64,000 nt of DNA. It comes from Gilliamella sp. WF3-4 (lineage in GTDB: Bacteria > Pseudomonadota > Gammaproteobacteria > Enterobacterales > Orbaceae). Positions 38,027 to 48,044 of this stretch are shown piece after piece. The position numbers and the translations under genes were made by a program. A model generated the notes under the pieces. It did not search any database. It saw nothing but the letters and a program-made list of their open reading frames with translations, and was not told the origin of the DNA. The stretch is taken from the NCBI RefSeq assembly GCF_001690275.1, contig NZ_LZGW01000045.1, positions 124,001-188,000 on the forward strand, read 5' to 3'. Within the stretch, counting starts at the first letter, position 1, and every line of letters begins with the position of its first letter.

Positions 38027-39463
38027 TTAATTAATAAAATTTTTGTAAAATTCTGATTCAAAACGCATAATTGCACTATTTTTTGATTCGTTTTTATTAT
38101 CCGCTTGATAACCAGATAATAATTGTACAAAAGCTACATATTTACCATCAGGTTTTTGGATAAATCCAGCTAAATTATAGCAACCTTGAATATAACCAGT
38201 TTTAGCACGTATTGTCTCTTTAAAAGGTGTCTGATTAAAGCTTTTACGGTTTTTTAATGTACCATCAATACCTGCAATAGGTAACATTTCAATAATTTTT
38301 AGCTGAGAATCATTAGCTGAAATATATTGTAAAATTTCCATTAATTTATCAGCGCTTACCAAGTTTAACCTAGACAAACCCGAACCATCAGCAATCACTA
38401 AATTTTCTAAATTTATACCTGCTTTTTTGCGTAAAATTTGTCTAACTGCATCGCCACCATTACGCCATGTGCCTTGTACATTATAGTAATGTGCGCCTAA
38501 GGTTCTAAAAATAGCATCTGCATATAGATTATTTGACTTTTTAAGCATGACAGTTAATAGTTCTGAAAGTGGTGCTGATTGGCTAGAGGCGAGTAAGGTC
38601 AATTGAGCATTATTCTTTTCTTTGCGTTGAAGTAGCGATCCTGTATAAGTTATCTTTTGTTGCTTAAGTTCATTTTTTAAAATAGATGAAAAATATTCAA
38701 CCCCATCAATTACTGCAAATTTTAATGGTGTTTTATCTGAGCTTGCAGCAATACATCCTGATAAATGATAACGATTTTTGTCTAAATAGCTAACATCCAA
38801 CTCACAATACCTATCATTGGGATCTTTACTGTTTTTTGCAATGGTTTTGACATCAGCTGTTACAGTAACTGGAATATTAGTAGGTTTAGATATTGAGGCT
38901 TTTTCACCTACTTTATTTGGTGTCACAGTTGCATAAAAACAATTATCATCAATAATTGCTGCAGATGGTGGGGCATTATAGCAAGCCGTTAAATTATTCC
39001 ATGACCACCCCGCAGCTTTGTCATGGCTTGTAAATATCGAAGTATCTAAAATTATATTTCCTGCTATTTTTTCAATACCTTTTTGGCGCATTTCAGCAAT
39101 CATTGTTTTTAATTTGGCTCGCGTAAAAGTGGGATCTCCGCTAAGTTGAATAATAAGATCACCATTTAATTGTTTATTACTAATAACGCCATTAGTTTGC
39201 AGGCGTGTTGTAAATCGGAAATTTCGACCTAATTCCAACTCAGCAGCTAATGCGGTTATCACTTTTTGAGTGCTGGCTGGGTGTTTGAATTGATCGCTTT
39301 TATATTTTGCTAATGTCTTAGGGCTTCTTCCTACAGATTGAACCAAAATAGACAAATCGCTTCCTTTAGGTAAAGATGATATATAAGGCTCTACTGGTTG
39401 CGCATGTAATAGTCCTGAAAAAAAAGGAAGAAGAAAGAAAATTATTACCCTGAATTTTGTCAT
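38027..39463 (-). CDS. dacB: D-alanyl-D-alanine carboxypeptidase/endopeptidase PBP4
   Basis: DacB is a periplasmic class C penicillin-binding protein that trims and hydrolyses peptidoglycan cross-links. The 478-residue precursor has a signal peptide (about 1-21, FFLLPFFSGLLHA). The active-site motifs are present in order: SxxK as ASTQK, SxN as SNN in KKSNNLYADA, and KTG as RAKTGYIQG. The length matches E. coli DacB (477). It is transcribed alone on the - strand and diverges from terC. Confidence 0.95.
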   Translation of the reverse strand: MTKFRVIIFFLLPFFSGLLHAQPVEPYISSLPKGSDLSILVQSVGRSPKTLAKYKSDQFKHPASTQKVITALAAELELGRNFRFTTRLQTNGVISNKQLNGDLIIQLSGDPTFTRAKLKTMIAEMRQKGIEKIAGNIILDTSIFTSHDKAAGWSWNNLTACYNAPPSAAIIDDNCFYATVTPNKVGEKASISKPTNIPVTVTADVKTIAKNSKDPNDRYCELDVSYLDKNRYHLSGCIAASSDKTPLKFAVIDGVEYFSSILKNELKQQKITYTGSLLQRKEKNNAQLTLLASSQSAPLSELLTVMLKKSNNLYADAIFRTLGAHYYNVQGTWRNGGDAVRQILRKKAGINLENLVIADGSGLSRLNLVSADKLMEILQYISANDSQLKIIEMLPIAGIDGTLKNRKSFNQTPFKETIRAKTGYIQGCYNLAGFIQKPDGKYVAFVQLLSGYQADNKNESKNSAIMRFESEFYKNFIN

Positions 39464-39644
39464 GAATGCTTGCTCAAAATGTTATTAAATTAAAACAGTT
39501 AAATGGGACTTGCAAATATAACTTTTTTTGATTTAGCTAGCAATATATACTCAACCACTTTTATAATTATGTGCTATCGAATAATTTAACATAGCCAAAA
39601 GAAAAGTTAACTTCATATAGCTTTTAATACTAGGTAATATAACT

Positions 39645-40670
39645 ATGATTCAAAATTCATTAGGTTTTCCAATAGAAACAATATTAGTATTTGTTGGGCT
39701 AGCCGTGACTGCAATTATTATTGATTTATACGCTCACCATAACGATAAACCAATCAGCTTAAAAAATGCTATTATTTGGTCGCTATTTTGGATAGCGGTT
39801 GCATTAGGATTTGCACTATTTTTATACATTCACCATGGCAGCACTATAGCCAGCTTATTTATTACAGGTTATGTTCTTGAAAAAGCCTTATCGGTCGATA
39901 ATCTGTTTGTCATTATGGCTATTTTTTCATGGTTTGCTGTACCAAATAACTATCGCCATCGCTTACTTTATTGGGGGGTTATTGGTGCTATTATATTTCG
40001 CGCCATATTTGTCGTAATTGGCACAGGTTTGTTGTATTTAGGTCCTTGGATGGAGTTGGTGTTTTCAATATTGGTTGCTTGCACGGGAATAATGATGTTG
40101 AAAAATCAAGATAATGCCGAAAATATTAAAGATTATTCAAATCACTTTGCTTTTCGCATTGCCAAACGTATTTTTCCAACTTACCCAAAAATTGTCGGCC
40201 ACAGTTTTTTATTGTCACAAAAACAGCTTGATATAGAGCTTGCAAAAGCTGAAAACAATAACTTAGTTGATAAAATACCTAAAAGTCTTTTTTATGCTAC
40301 ACCACTATTTTTATGTATTGTTGTAATTGAATTAAGTGACGTTATGTTTGCTTTTGATTCAGTTCCTGCAGTAATTGCCGTGAGCCAAGAACCATTAATT
40401 GTCTATAGCGCCATGATCTTCGCTATTTTAGGTCTTAGAACGATGTACTTTATTTTACAAGCCATGCAACAGTATTTAGTCCATCTTAGTAAGGCTGTGA
40501 TTTGCTTACTTTTTTTTATTGCAGGGAAATTAGCTTTAAATGCTAGTAATCATTTATTTGGGTGTGGTATAGATATAGATCCAACCACAAGTCTTTATGT
40601 CATTTTAGGCATCTTAACTTTGGGTATTATTGCTAGTATTATTTGGCCGGTAAAAAATAAAGATCAATAA
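39645..40670 (+). CDS. TerC/Alx-family integral membrane protein
   Basis: TerC/Alx proteins are multi-pass inner membrane proteins linked to manganese export and metallation of secreted enzymes. The 341-residue protein has about eight to nine hydrophobic segments and both conserved acidic clusters, EKALSVDNLFV (about 84-94) and ELSDVMFAFDSVPAV (about 227-241). It resembles E. coli Alx (321 residues). In E. coli alx is preceded by a manganese- and pH-responsive yybP-ykoY RNA element; I could not find that motif in the 180 bases upstream, which are AT-rich. Confidence 0.88.
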   Translation: MIQNSLGFPIETILVFVGLAVTAIIIDLYAHHNDKPISLKNAIIWSLFWIAVALGFALFLYIHHGSTIASLFITGYVLEKALSVDNLFVIMAIFSWFAVPNNYRHRLLYWGVIGAIIFRAIFVVIGTGLLYLGPWMELVFSILVACTGIMMLKNQDNAENIKDYSNHFAFRIAKRIFPTYPKIVGHSFLLSQKQLDIELAKAENNNLVDKIPKSLFYATPLFLCIVVIELSDVMFAFDSVPAVIAVSQEPLIVYSAMIFAILGLRTMYFILQAMQQYLVHLSKAVICLLFFIAGKLALNASNHLFGCGIDIDPTTSLYVILGILTLGIIASIIWPVKNKDQ

Positions 40671-40680
40671 TTACAAAAAT

Positions 40681-40706
40681 AAAAAGGCAGGATCACCTGC
40701 CTTTTT
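40681..40706. terminator. Bidirectional terminator between the terC-type gene and cycA
   Basis: AAAAAGGCAG (40681-40690) pairs with CTGCCTTTTT (40697-40706) around GATCAC. The A and T tracts serve both converging genes. Confidence 0.92.
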
Positions 40707-40716
40707 ATTTTTAGAT

Positions 40717-42087
40717 TTATCTGCGTTTTAAAGAGCGAATGTAATAACTCACAGCTAAAATAATAAACCAAATAGGAGTGGCCACGAGTGCTTGGCGAGT
40801 ATCGGCTTCAAAAGTAAGCAATACAATCATAAAAACAAAAAAAGCTAAACAAACACCACTCATAAAAATACCACCAGGCATTTTAAATTTAGATTGTTCA
40901 TGCAATTTTATTTTTTTACGACGATAAGCAATATAAGAAATAAGAATCATTGACCAAATAAACATAAATAAAATAGCTGAAATGGTGGTTACTATAGTAA
41001 AAGCTTCCATGACATTAGGTACTAAATAAATCAAAACTACGCCACCAAATAAGCAAGCACATGAAAACAGTAAACCATTAGCGGGTACCGAGCGAGTTGA
41101 TAATTTACCAAAAGGCTCAGGAGCATCTTGTTTTTTAGCTAGCCCAAATAGCATTCTGCTTGTAGAGTAAATACCGCTATTAGCGGAAGATGCTGCTGAT
41201 GTTAATACGACAAAATTAATGATACTTGCAGCTGCTGGTAAACCAATTAATGTAAATAACTCAACAAATGGACTTTTATTTGGAGAAATTAACGTCCATG
41301 GTGTAACGCTCATAATGATGATTAAAGCAAAAACATAGAAAAATATGATTCGGACAGGTACAGAGTTAATAGCTCGTGGCAAATTCTTGTTTGGGTCAAC
41401 TGTTTCTGCTGCTGTTGTACCCACTAACTCGATCCCTACAAAAGCAAAGATTGCAATTTGAAAACCAGCAAAAAAACCCATAATTCCATTTGGGAAAAAT
41501 CCACCATATTCCCATAAATTTGAAAATGTAGCTATGCTATTAGTTTGTTCAGAATGGAAAGAGGTTAAAATAAGCACTATTCCAATACCAATCAAGGCTA
41601 AAATAGCAATAATTTTGATCATTGAAAACCAGAATTCTGTCTCACCAAACATTTTTACTGTTAATAGGTTTAAGGTTAATAGTAAGGTAACTGTTAATAA
41701 CATTGGTATCCAAGATTGCAGTTCGGGAAACCAATATTGAGCATAACCAGCAATTGCAATAACATCTGCAATTCCTGTAACTACCCAACAAAACCAATAA
41801 GTCCAACCAGTGAAAAATCCTGCCCAAGGCCCTAAAAGGTCGTTAGAGAAATCACTAAAAGATTTATACTTTAAATTAGAAAGCAGAATTTCTCCCATCG
41901 CTCGCATAACAAAAAATAGAACAAATCCAATAACCATATAGACAAAAATAATAGACGGCCCTGCAAGGCTAATTGTCTTTCCTGAGCCCATAAATAAGCC
42001 GGTACCGATAGCACCACTAATTGCAATTAATTGAATATGGCGGTTAGAAAGGTTCCGTTTTAGATCATGCTTTGAGGAAGCGCTCAT
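40717..42087 (-). CDS. cycA: D-serine/D-alanine/glycine:proton symporter
   Basis: CycA imports glycine, D-alanine and D-serine. The 456-residue protein is an APC-family permease with about twelve membrane segments. It matches E. coli CycA through most of its length, for example NRHIQLIAISGAIGTGLFMG, GFQIAIFAFVGIELVGTTAA and SAASSANSGIYSTSRMLFG. The N terminus is slightly shorter than in E. coli. It could supply D-alanine for peptidoglycan. It is a single-gene unit. Confidence 0.93.
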   Translation of the reverse strand: MSASSKHDLKRNLSNRHIQLIAISGAIGTGLFMGSGKTISLAGPSIIFVYMVIGFVLFFVMRAMGEILLSNLKYKSFSDFSNDLLGPWAGFFTGWTYWFCWVVTGIADVIAIAGYAQYWFPELQSWIPMLLTVTLLLTLNLLTVKMFGETEFWFSMIKIIAILALIGIGIVLILTSFHSEQTNSIATFSNLWEYGGFFPNGIMGFFAGFQIAIFAFVGIELVGTTAAETVDPNKNLPRAINSVPVRIIFFYVFALIIIMSVTPWTLISPNKSPFVELFTLIGLPAAASIINFVVLTSAASSANSGIYSTSRMLFGLAKKQDAPEPFGKLSTRSVPANGLLFSCACLFGGVVLIYLVPNVMEAFTIVTTISAILFMFIWSMILISYIAYRRKKIKLHEQSKFKMPGGIFMSGVCLAFFVFMIVLLTFEADTRQALVATPIWFIILAVSYYIRSLKRR

Positions 42088-42283
42088 CGCTATTTTCCTT
42101 TTATTTGCTCAATTTCTTAATTTAATAAAGAATATAGGACTATAAAGTCTATAGAATAAAATCGCAAGTTGAATTTTTATGAAAACTTTTTATGACTACA
42201 CCATAATTATTGGTAGTTTCTTATAATAGAATTGTGTAGCATAACTAACAATGATACTTAACTTATTATAATAATCTATCAAG

Positions 42284-43384
42284 ATGAAAGAAAAGAAACG
42301 TCGCTATTATCGTTTTTATGTTTTATGTACTTTATGCTCTTTATTTATTTTATCTCTTCTAACTAGTAGCCAAAGCAATGTAAATAAACCTGTCAAACAA
42401 GGTCAACAATATAAAGATGGCAACCTCCTTTTTCCGTTTAACGTAAGCTATCCACAATTAGCTATTCCAGTAAATATTTCAGACTACATGATTCAAATTG
42501 CCAAAATCAAGTCGTCATCGCCCTCTTTGTATCTTAAAAATGAACATATCTATAAAGCGATAGATGATTGGATTAATCGTTCCTTAGGAACTGACGAATT
42601 TAGCAAAGTTGGGCTTAAAAGTTATGAAATGTCGGGGCAAGATGGGTATGGAAATGTCCATATGACAGGTTATTATACTCCAATCATTAAAGCAAGACAT
42701 GAGCTAACTACAGATTTTAAATATCCTATTTATAAAATGCCCGTTAGTGAAGGAAAACAATTACCAAATCGAGAGCAAATTTATAATGGTATTCTTGCCA
42801 ATAAAGGTCTTGAAATAGCATACAGTAATTCTTTGATAGATAATTTCATTATGGAAGTGCAAGGTAGTGCCTATGTTGATTTTGAAGATGATTTACCTTT
42901 AGTTTTCTTTAGTTATGGCGGTAAAAATGGACATGGTTATTCAAGTATTGGCCGATTGCTAGTAGAACAAGGTGAAATCGAAAAAGAAAGAATGTCGATA
43001 CAGGCTATCAAAGATTGGGCTAAGAATAAAAGTGAGGAAAAAATTAAAGAATTATTGGTTCAAAACCATTCATTCGTTTTTTTTGAACCCAAATATAATA
43101 CCGAAGTAAAAGGGGCCGCTAATGTTCCCTTAATTGCCAATGCTTCTATCGCCTCTGATAAATCATTAATACCAATGGGTTCTGTAGTACTGGTTGACGT
43201 GCCTCTGCTTGATAGCGATGGGCAATATCGTGGTAGGCGAGAAAATCGTTTAATGGTTGCTCTTGATGTAGGTGGTGCAATTAAAGGGCAGCATTTTGAC
43301 CTTTATCTAGGGGTAGGTGATCAACCTGGCAAATTAGCGGGATACTATAATCACTATGGCCGCGCATGGTTGCTAAAACCTTAA
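42284..43384 (+). CDS. mltA: Membrane-bound lytic murein transglycosylase A without a lipobox
   Basis: MltA cleaves glycan strands of peptidoglycan, leaving 1,6-anhydromuramic acid. The 366-residue protein aligns with E. coli MltA, including TGYYTPIIKARHE, YSNSLIDNFIMEVQGSAYVDF and the catalytic Asp in VALDVGGAIKGQHFD. In E. coli the signal ends in a lipobox (LAACSS) and the mature Cys is lipidated. Here the matching place reads SLLTSSQSN, with no Cys. Cys15 and Cys18 lie inside the hydrophobic core and do not fit a lipobox. It may be anchored by its uncleaved N-terminal helix (about 11-27) or secreted. Confidence 0.92.
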   Translation: MKEKKRRYYRFYVLCTLCSLFILSLLTSSQSNVNKPVKQGQQYKDGNLLFPFNVSYPQLAIPVNISDYMIQIAKIKSSSPSLYLKNEHIYKAIDDWINRSLGTDEFSKVGLKSYEMSGQDGYGNVHMTGYYTPIIKARHELTTDFKYPIYKMPVSEGKQLPNREQIYNGILANKGLEIAYSNSLIDNFIMEVQGSAYVDFEDDLPLVFFSYGGKNGHGYSSIGRLLVEQGEIEKERMSIQAIKDWAKNKSEEKIKELLVQNHSFVFFEPKYNTEVKGAANVPLIANASIASDKSLIPMGSVVLVDVPLLDSDGQYRGRRENRLMVALDVGGAIKGQHFDLYLGVGDQPGKLAGYYNHYGRAWLLKP

Positions 43385-43454
43385 ACAACTAACATCGACG
43401 ACATTCAAAGTTCCTGTTAGAATAAAGAAATACAAGCTGAATTAAGGATTACTT

Positions 43455-44036
43455 ATGAGATTATGCGACCGAGATATCGAAGCATATTTACAAAACGGTA
43501 AATTAAAAATCACACCACAACCAGCAGCAAGTTGTATTAATGGTGCAACTGTTGATATTAGATTAGGTAACCAGTTTCGAACTTTCCGAGAGCATACCAC
43601 ACCTTATATCGATTTAAGTGGTCCTAAAGAAGAAGTTGCTGCGGTATTGGAACGAGTGATGAGCGAGGAAATTGTATTAGCTGAAAGCGATGCTTTCTAT
43701 TTGCATCCAGGAGAATTAGCATTAGCCGTAACCTTAGAATCAGTCACTATTCCCGATGATCTGGTTGGCTGGTTAGATGGGCGTTCATCGCTTGCTAGGC
43801 TAGGGCTGATGGTTCACGTTACAGCACATCGAATTGATCCTGGTTGGCAAGGGCAAATTGTTTTGGAATTCTATAACTCAGGGAAAATTCCATTAGCACT
43901 TAGACCAGGAATGACAATCGGAGCGCTTAGTTTTGAAACATTAACTGGAGCGGCTGCAAGACCATACAATCGAAGGCAAGATGCAAAATATAAAGACCAA
44001 CATGGCGCTGTCGCCAGTCGTATTGATAAAGACTAA
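43455..44036 (+). CDS. dcd: dCTP deaminase
   Basis: Dcd deaminates dCTP to dUTP, the main source of dUMP for thymidylate. The 193-residue protein (same length as in E. coli) has the trimeric dUTPase-like fold motifs: [29 protein letters not shown] and the catalytic Glu within the latter. AAGGAT precedes the start. It lies between mltA and asmA; the dcd-asmA order is the enteric one. Confidence 0.96.
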   Translation: MRLCDRDIEAYLQNGKLKITPQPAASCINGATVDIRLGNQFRTFREHTTPYIDLSGPKEEVAAVLERVMSEEIVLAESDAFYLHPGELALAVTLESVTIPDDLVGWLDGRSSLARLGLMVHVTAHRIDPGWQGQIVLEFYNSGKIPLALRPGMTIGALSFETLTGAAARPYNRRQDAKYKDQHGAVASRIDKD

Positions 44037-44068
44037 ACAACTTATAATATTAACAAAGGAACATTAAT

Positions 44069-45955
44069 ATGGTAAAAAAAATATTGGTTTTTTTATTTGC
44101 CTTAATTTTAGCTATTACTATCGGTATTATTTCACTTATTGTTTTTGTAGATCCTAACAACTTTCGTGGATTTATTTCTGATACAGTAAAAGATAAAACC
44201 GGTTATGAATTAACTATTGATGGCGATTTGCGTTGGCATATATGGCCACAAGTGAGTATATTAACAGATTCGGTAAAATTATCTGATGTCGATGTAAAAA
44301 AACCTATATTAACTGCGGATAATATGCGACTTGATGTTGAACTATTGCCTCTTTTCTCAAAAAAATTATCTATCAAAAATGTATTTATAAAATCAGCAAT
44401 CATCAACGTCACTGATGAAAGTAAAGGTAATATTGCAAAAAATGGTGCTAAAAAAACACCTATGGATACGACCACTAATGAGTCAACGGATTCTAAAGAT
44501 AAAAAAAATACATCTAGTTGGCAGTTTAGCTTAAATAAATTTGAAGTTACTGACAGTACAGTGGTATTACAATATAAAGATGATCTTATTAACTTTAGAA
44601 ATACTAATCTTATTGTAGAACAAGTTAAAGATAAAAATATCGCTATTGATTTAAACGGTAACGTAGATAAAAATCAACAAGATATGTCATACCTAATACA
44701 TGCTAATGTCGATTTAAATGAATTTCCAAGACAAGCAATTATCGATTTAAATAAGTTAAATTTTACTTATAAAGGCATCGCTAATTCAGCAAAAGAATTA
44801 AAAGGAAACATAAGTGGCGTTTTTAATTACCAACATAATCCTCAGATTTTAAAAAGCCAAAATTTATCTTTCTCAGTTAATGGTAATAATTTCATTGGTG
44901 TTATCAATGCAGATTTAACAAGTAAACCAGAAATAAATTTGCAGTTAAATTCTGATAAAATTGATCTCTCTTCATTACTGAAAATTGGTGAAAAAACAAA
45001 CGGAAAGGCTAATAGTCAACAAACCCCTCCTGTGGTGTCAAATGTTACAAAGAGCAATAATGAATTAAATTTTTTAAATGCTTTCAATGCTAAGGCTAAG
45101 TTAACTATCAAGCAACTTAACGCCAATAAAATGACGTTTAACAATATTAATGTTGATATAACTAATAATGACGGTATTGCTATATTCAGAAATATGAGTT
45201 TAGATTTTGCTAAAGGTCATATATTGGCAACAGGTGTTGCAAATGGCAAACAAAAAAACACATTAATAAAACTAAATACCAAAATAACTGATGTTGATTT
45301 AAATACATTTTTTAAGCAAATAGATACGGCACATGATCTAGATGGTTTATTTAATGCTAGCGGGGATTTACAAAGTAACACCTTATCAGGTTCTAAATTG
45401 TTAGCAAACTTACAAGGCAATGTGGCCATTGTTGTAACAAATGCAAAGCTCAATAATTTAAATATTGAAAGTATTATCCAAAATGCGGTAGCTCGCTATT
45501 CAAAAAATGATACAACACCTGAAAATCAGAAAAAATACACCGAATTTCAAACAATTTCAGCTAATGCCTATTTGAAGCAAGGTAACTTGGAGTTTTCAAC
45601 ATTAACAGCGAATTCAGCAATACTTGAGATCGTTGAAGGTTCAGGAAGAGTCGGGCTCTTAAACCGTGATTTAGATATTAATTTGAACTTAAAAATGTTA
45701 GGTGGCTGGAATACTAAAAATGAAGTAATTGCAAAGCTACAAAAGTTAACAATACCACTACGTATTTATGGTGAATTTGCTAAGCTTCGTTATCAAATTG
45801 ATATTGCTAAATTAATCAATGATGTATTTAGTGACAAATTACAAGATCGTTTAGAAAAACTTCGAGATAAATTAGAAAATCATCATTCTAAAGATAATTC
45901 AAAGTCTAAATCAAAAACTTCTAATATCTTAGGCGAACTACTAAAAAGGCAGTAA
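44069..45955 (+). CDS. asmA: AsmA-family outer membrane assembly protein
   Basis: AsmA is an inner-membrane-anchored periplasmic protein of the bridge-like lipid transport group, affecting outer membrane lipid balance. The 628-residue protein has an N-terminal anchor (about 5-28) and the AsmA N-terminal pattern FVDPNNFRGFISDTVKDKTGY and GDLRWHIWPQVSI. A low-complexity Lys/Thr/Ser/Asp patch (about 128-150) interrupts the domain. The C-terminal domain has LDINLNLKMLGGW and ends in a Lys/Ser-rich tail. It follows dcd by 32 bases with AAAGGA and ends at a strong terminator. Confidence 0.93.
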   Translation: MVKKILVFLFALILAITIGIISLIVFVDPNNFRGFISDTVKDKTGYELTIDGDLRWHIWPQVSILTDSVKLSDVDVKKPILTADNMRLDVELLPLFSKKLSIKNVFIKSAIINVTDESKGNIAKNGAKKTPMDTTTNESTDSKDKKNTSSWQFSLNKFEVTDSTVVLQYKDDLINFRNTNLIVEQVKDKNIAIDLNGNVDKNQQDMSYLIHANVDLNEFPRQAIIDLNKLNFTYKGIANSAKELKGNISGVFNYQHNPQILKSQNLSFSVNGNNFIGVINADLTSKPEINLQLNSDKIDLSSLLKIGEKTNGKANSQQTPPVVSNVTKSNNELNFLNAFNAKAKLTIKQLNANKMTFNNINVDITNNDGIAIFRNMSLDFAKGHILATGVANGKQKNTLIKLNTKITDVDLNTFFKQIDTAHDLDGLFNASGDLQSNTLSGSKLLANLQGNVAIVVTNAKLNNLNIESIIQNAVARYSKNDTTPENQKKYTEFQTISANAYLKQGNLEFSTLTANSAILEIVEGSGRVGLLNRDLDINLNLKMLGGWNTKNEVIAKLQKLTIPLRIYGEFAKLRYQIDIAKLINDVFSDKLQDRLEKLRDKLENHHSKDNSKSKSKTSNILGELLKRQ

Positions 45956-45957
45956 TA

Positions 45958-45986
45958 AAAAAAGGTGAGCAAAGCTCACCTTTTTT
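45958..45986. terminator. Bidirectional terminator between asmA and hslU
   Basis: AAAAAAGGTGAGC (45958-45970) pairs with GCTCACCTTTTTT (45974-45986) around AAA, between converging genes. Confidence 0.92.
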
Positions 45987-46011
45987 ATACTCGATACTCA
46001 AGCCGAACTAC

Positions 46012-47340
46012 TTATAAAATAAACTTGCTCAGATCTTCATCTGCAACCAGTTTATCTAAATGATCGCTTACATATTTAGCATCAATTGTAACTGTTTGTC
46101 CGCCAAGTTCACTAGCCTCGAATGAAACTTCTTCCATCAAACGCTCTAATACAGTATGTAATCTACGTGCGCCAATATTTTCATTTTGCTCATTCACTTG
46201 CCATGCTGATTCTGCAATTTTACGAATACCATCTGGCGTAAAATCGATATTAACACCTTCGGTTGCCATTAGCGCTTTATATTGAACCGTAAGTGAAGCA
46301 TTTGGTTCAGTTAAAATCCGTTCAAAATCTTCGCTTGTTAGTGCTTGTAATTCGACTCGAATTGGCAATCTACCTTGTAATTCAGGAATTAAATCTGATG
46401 GATTTGCTGTTTGAAACGCGCCCGATGCAATAAATAAGATATGATCCGTTTTAACAGAGCCATGTTTAGTTGATACTGTACAACCTTCAACTAATGGTAA
46501 AAGATCACGCTGTACGCCTTCACGCGAAACATCTGGCCCTGATGAGTTACCGCGCTTACACACTTTATCTATTTCATCAATAAAGACAATTCCGTTCTGC
46601 TCAACCGCTTCAATCGCTTCATGCTTAAGATCATCTGGATTAACCAACTTAGCGGCTTCTTCATCAATAAGCTGTTTAAAGGCATCTTTTATTTTCATTT
46701 TGCGCGGTTTAGTTTTTTGCCCACCTAAATTTTGAAACATCGACTGTAATTGGTTTGTCATTTCTTCCATGCCAGGAGGTGCCATAATTTCAACACCAAT
46801 ATTAACACCAGCTACTTCAATTTCAATTTCTTTATCGTCAAGTGTGCCTTCACGTAATTTTTTGCGAAAAGCTTGCCTTGCTGTTGAAGCATTATTATCT
46901 TCAACTTGTCCCCAACCATCTTTAGCTGGTGGCACTAGCACATCTAAAATGCGCTCTTCGGCTAATTCTTCCGCTCTATGACGATTGCGTTCAATTGCTT
47001 CTTGGCGTATCATTTTTACTGCAGAATCTGTTAGATCTCGAATAATTGAATCAACTTCTTTTCCCACATAACCAACTTCTGTAAATTTAGTCGCCTCTAC
47101 TTTAATAAAAGGTGCGTGAGCCAATTTTGCAAGGCGTCTTGCAATTTCAGTTTTACCAACACCTGTTGGTCCAATCATCAGTATATTTTTAGGTGTAACT
47201 TCATGACGTAATGTTTCATCAAGTTGCATACGACGCCAGCGATTACGTAGTGCTATAGCTACAGAACGTTTCGCTTTATCTTGGCCAATGATATGTTGGT
47301 TTAATTCGCTTACAATTTCGCGAGGAGTCATTTCAGACAT
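46012..47340 (-). CDS. hslU: ATPase subunit of the HslUV protease
   Basis: HslU is the AAA+ unfoldase that feeds proteins to HslV. The 442 residues contain Walker [16 protein letters not shown] (about 57-71), the pore loop GYVGKEV, the I-domain (about 110-240), Walker [13 protein letters not shown], the sensor-2 [10 protein letters not shown] and the conserved C-terminal tail DEDLSKFIL that docks into HslV. It follows hslV by 26 bases, forming the hslVU operon under a probable heat-shock promoter. Confidence 0.97.
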   Translation of the reverse strand: MSEMTPREIVSELNQHIIGQDKAKRSVAIALRNRWRRMQLDETLRHEVTPKNILMIGPTGVGKTEIARRLAKLAHAPFIKVEATKFTEVGYVGKEVDSIIRDLTDSAVKMIRQEAIERNRHRAEELAEERILDVLVPPAKDGWGQVEDNNASTARQAFRKKLREGTLDDKEIEIEVAGVNIGVEIMAPPGMEEMTNQLQSMFQNLGGQKTKPRKMKIKDAFKQLIDEEAAKLVNPDDLKHEAIEAVEQNGIVFIDEIDKVCKRGNSSGPDVSREGVQRDLLPLVEGCTVSTKHGSVKTDHILFIASGAFQTANPSDLIPELQGRLPIRVELQALTSEDFERILTEPNASLTVQYKALMATEGVNIDFTPDGIRKIAESAWQVNEQNENIGARRLHTVLERLMEEVSFEASELGGQTVTIDAKYVSDHLDKLVADEDLSKFIL

Positions 47341-47366
47341 AATAATATTCTCTTTAATTCAGTTGA

Positions 47367-47894
47367 TTAGTAATTGAGCTCTTCAATGGTTTGGAAGTTA
47401 TTTGTATACACACAAATGTCTCCCGCTATTGATAATGATTTTTGCACAATATCGTGTGCAGAAAGTGAGGTATTATCAAGTAATGCTCGTGCAGCTGCTT
47501 GTGCATAAGGACCGCCAGAACCAATGGCAATTAAATCGTCTTCGGGTTGGATAACATCACCAGTACCGGTAATAATTAATGATGCACTTTCATCAGCAAC
47601 AGCAAGCAATGCCTCTAATTTGCGTAACATCCTATCCGTTCGCCAATCTTTAGCTAGCTCAACAGCAGCTTTGGTTAAATGACCTTGGTGCATCTCTAAT
47701 TTTCGCTCAAATAGTTCGAATAATGTAAATGCATCAGCCGTACCACCAGCAAAACCCGCAATCACTTTGTTATTATATAAGCGACGAACTTTACGTGCAT
47801 TACCTTTCATAATAATACGTTCGCCTAACGTGACTTGACCATCACCACCGATAACAACTTGCCCCTCACGACGGACACTAACAATTGTTGTCAT
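47367..47894 (-). CDS. hslV: Peptidase subunit of the HslUV protease
   Basis: HslV is the proteasome-like threonine peptidase. The 175-residue protein begins MTTIVSVRR, so Thr2 becomes the N-terminal nucleophile after Met removal. GGDGQVTLG, the [14 protein letters not shown] loop and Lys33 in [11 protein letters not shown] are present. The length equals E. coli HslV (176). AAGGAG lies 8 bases before the start. Confidence 0.97.
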   Translation of the reverse strand: MTTIVSVRREGQVVIGGDGQVTLGERIIMKGNARKVRRLYNNKVIAGFAGGTADAFTLFELFERKLEMHQGHLTKAAVELAKDWRTDRMLRKLEALLAVADESASLIITGTGDVIQPEDDLIAIGSGGPYAQAAARALLDNTSLSAHDIVQKSLSIAGDICVYTNNFQTIEELNY

Positions 47895-47945
47895 GTTTTG
47901 CTCCTTATTTTACTTAAATAACTTAATTCGAAATGAATAGATGAT

Positions 47946-47972
47946 ATATTGGGGTAATTAATGTAATTTCAA
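47946..47972 (-). promoter_or_regulatory. Probable sigma-32 heat-shock promoter of hslVU
   Basis: On the - strand TTGAAA (complement of 47967-47972) is followed after 12 bases by CCCCAATAT (complement of 47946-47954). This is close to the RpoH consensus CTTGAAA / CCCCATnT. It starts transcription near 47939, 45 bases before hslV. In E. coli hslVU is an RpoH operon. Confidence 0.65.
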
Positions 47973-48044
47973 TATTCTAATTTATAGATATTGATCATTT
48001 ATAGTAAATAATTCTAGGGAATATTGCGTTTACAATATAAAAAA

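Noticed and set aside
39464-39644. Search for a yybP-ykoY manganese riboswitch before the TerC/Alx gene
   Set aside because: The conserved GGGGAGUA-type motifs and GC-rich stems are absent.
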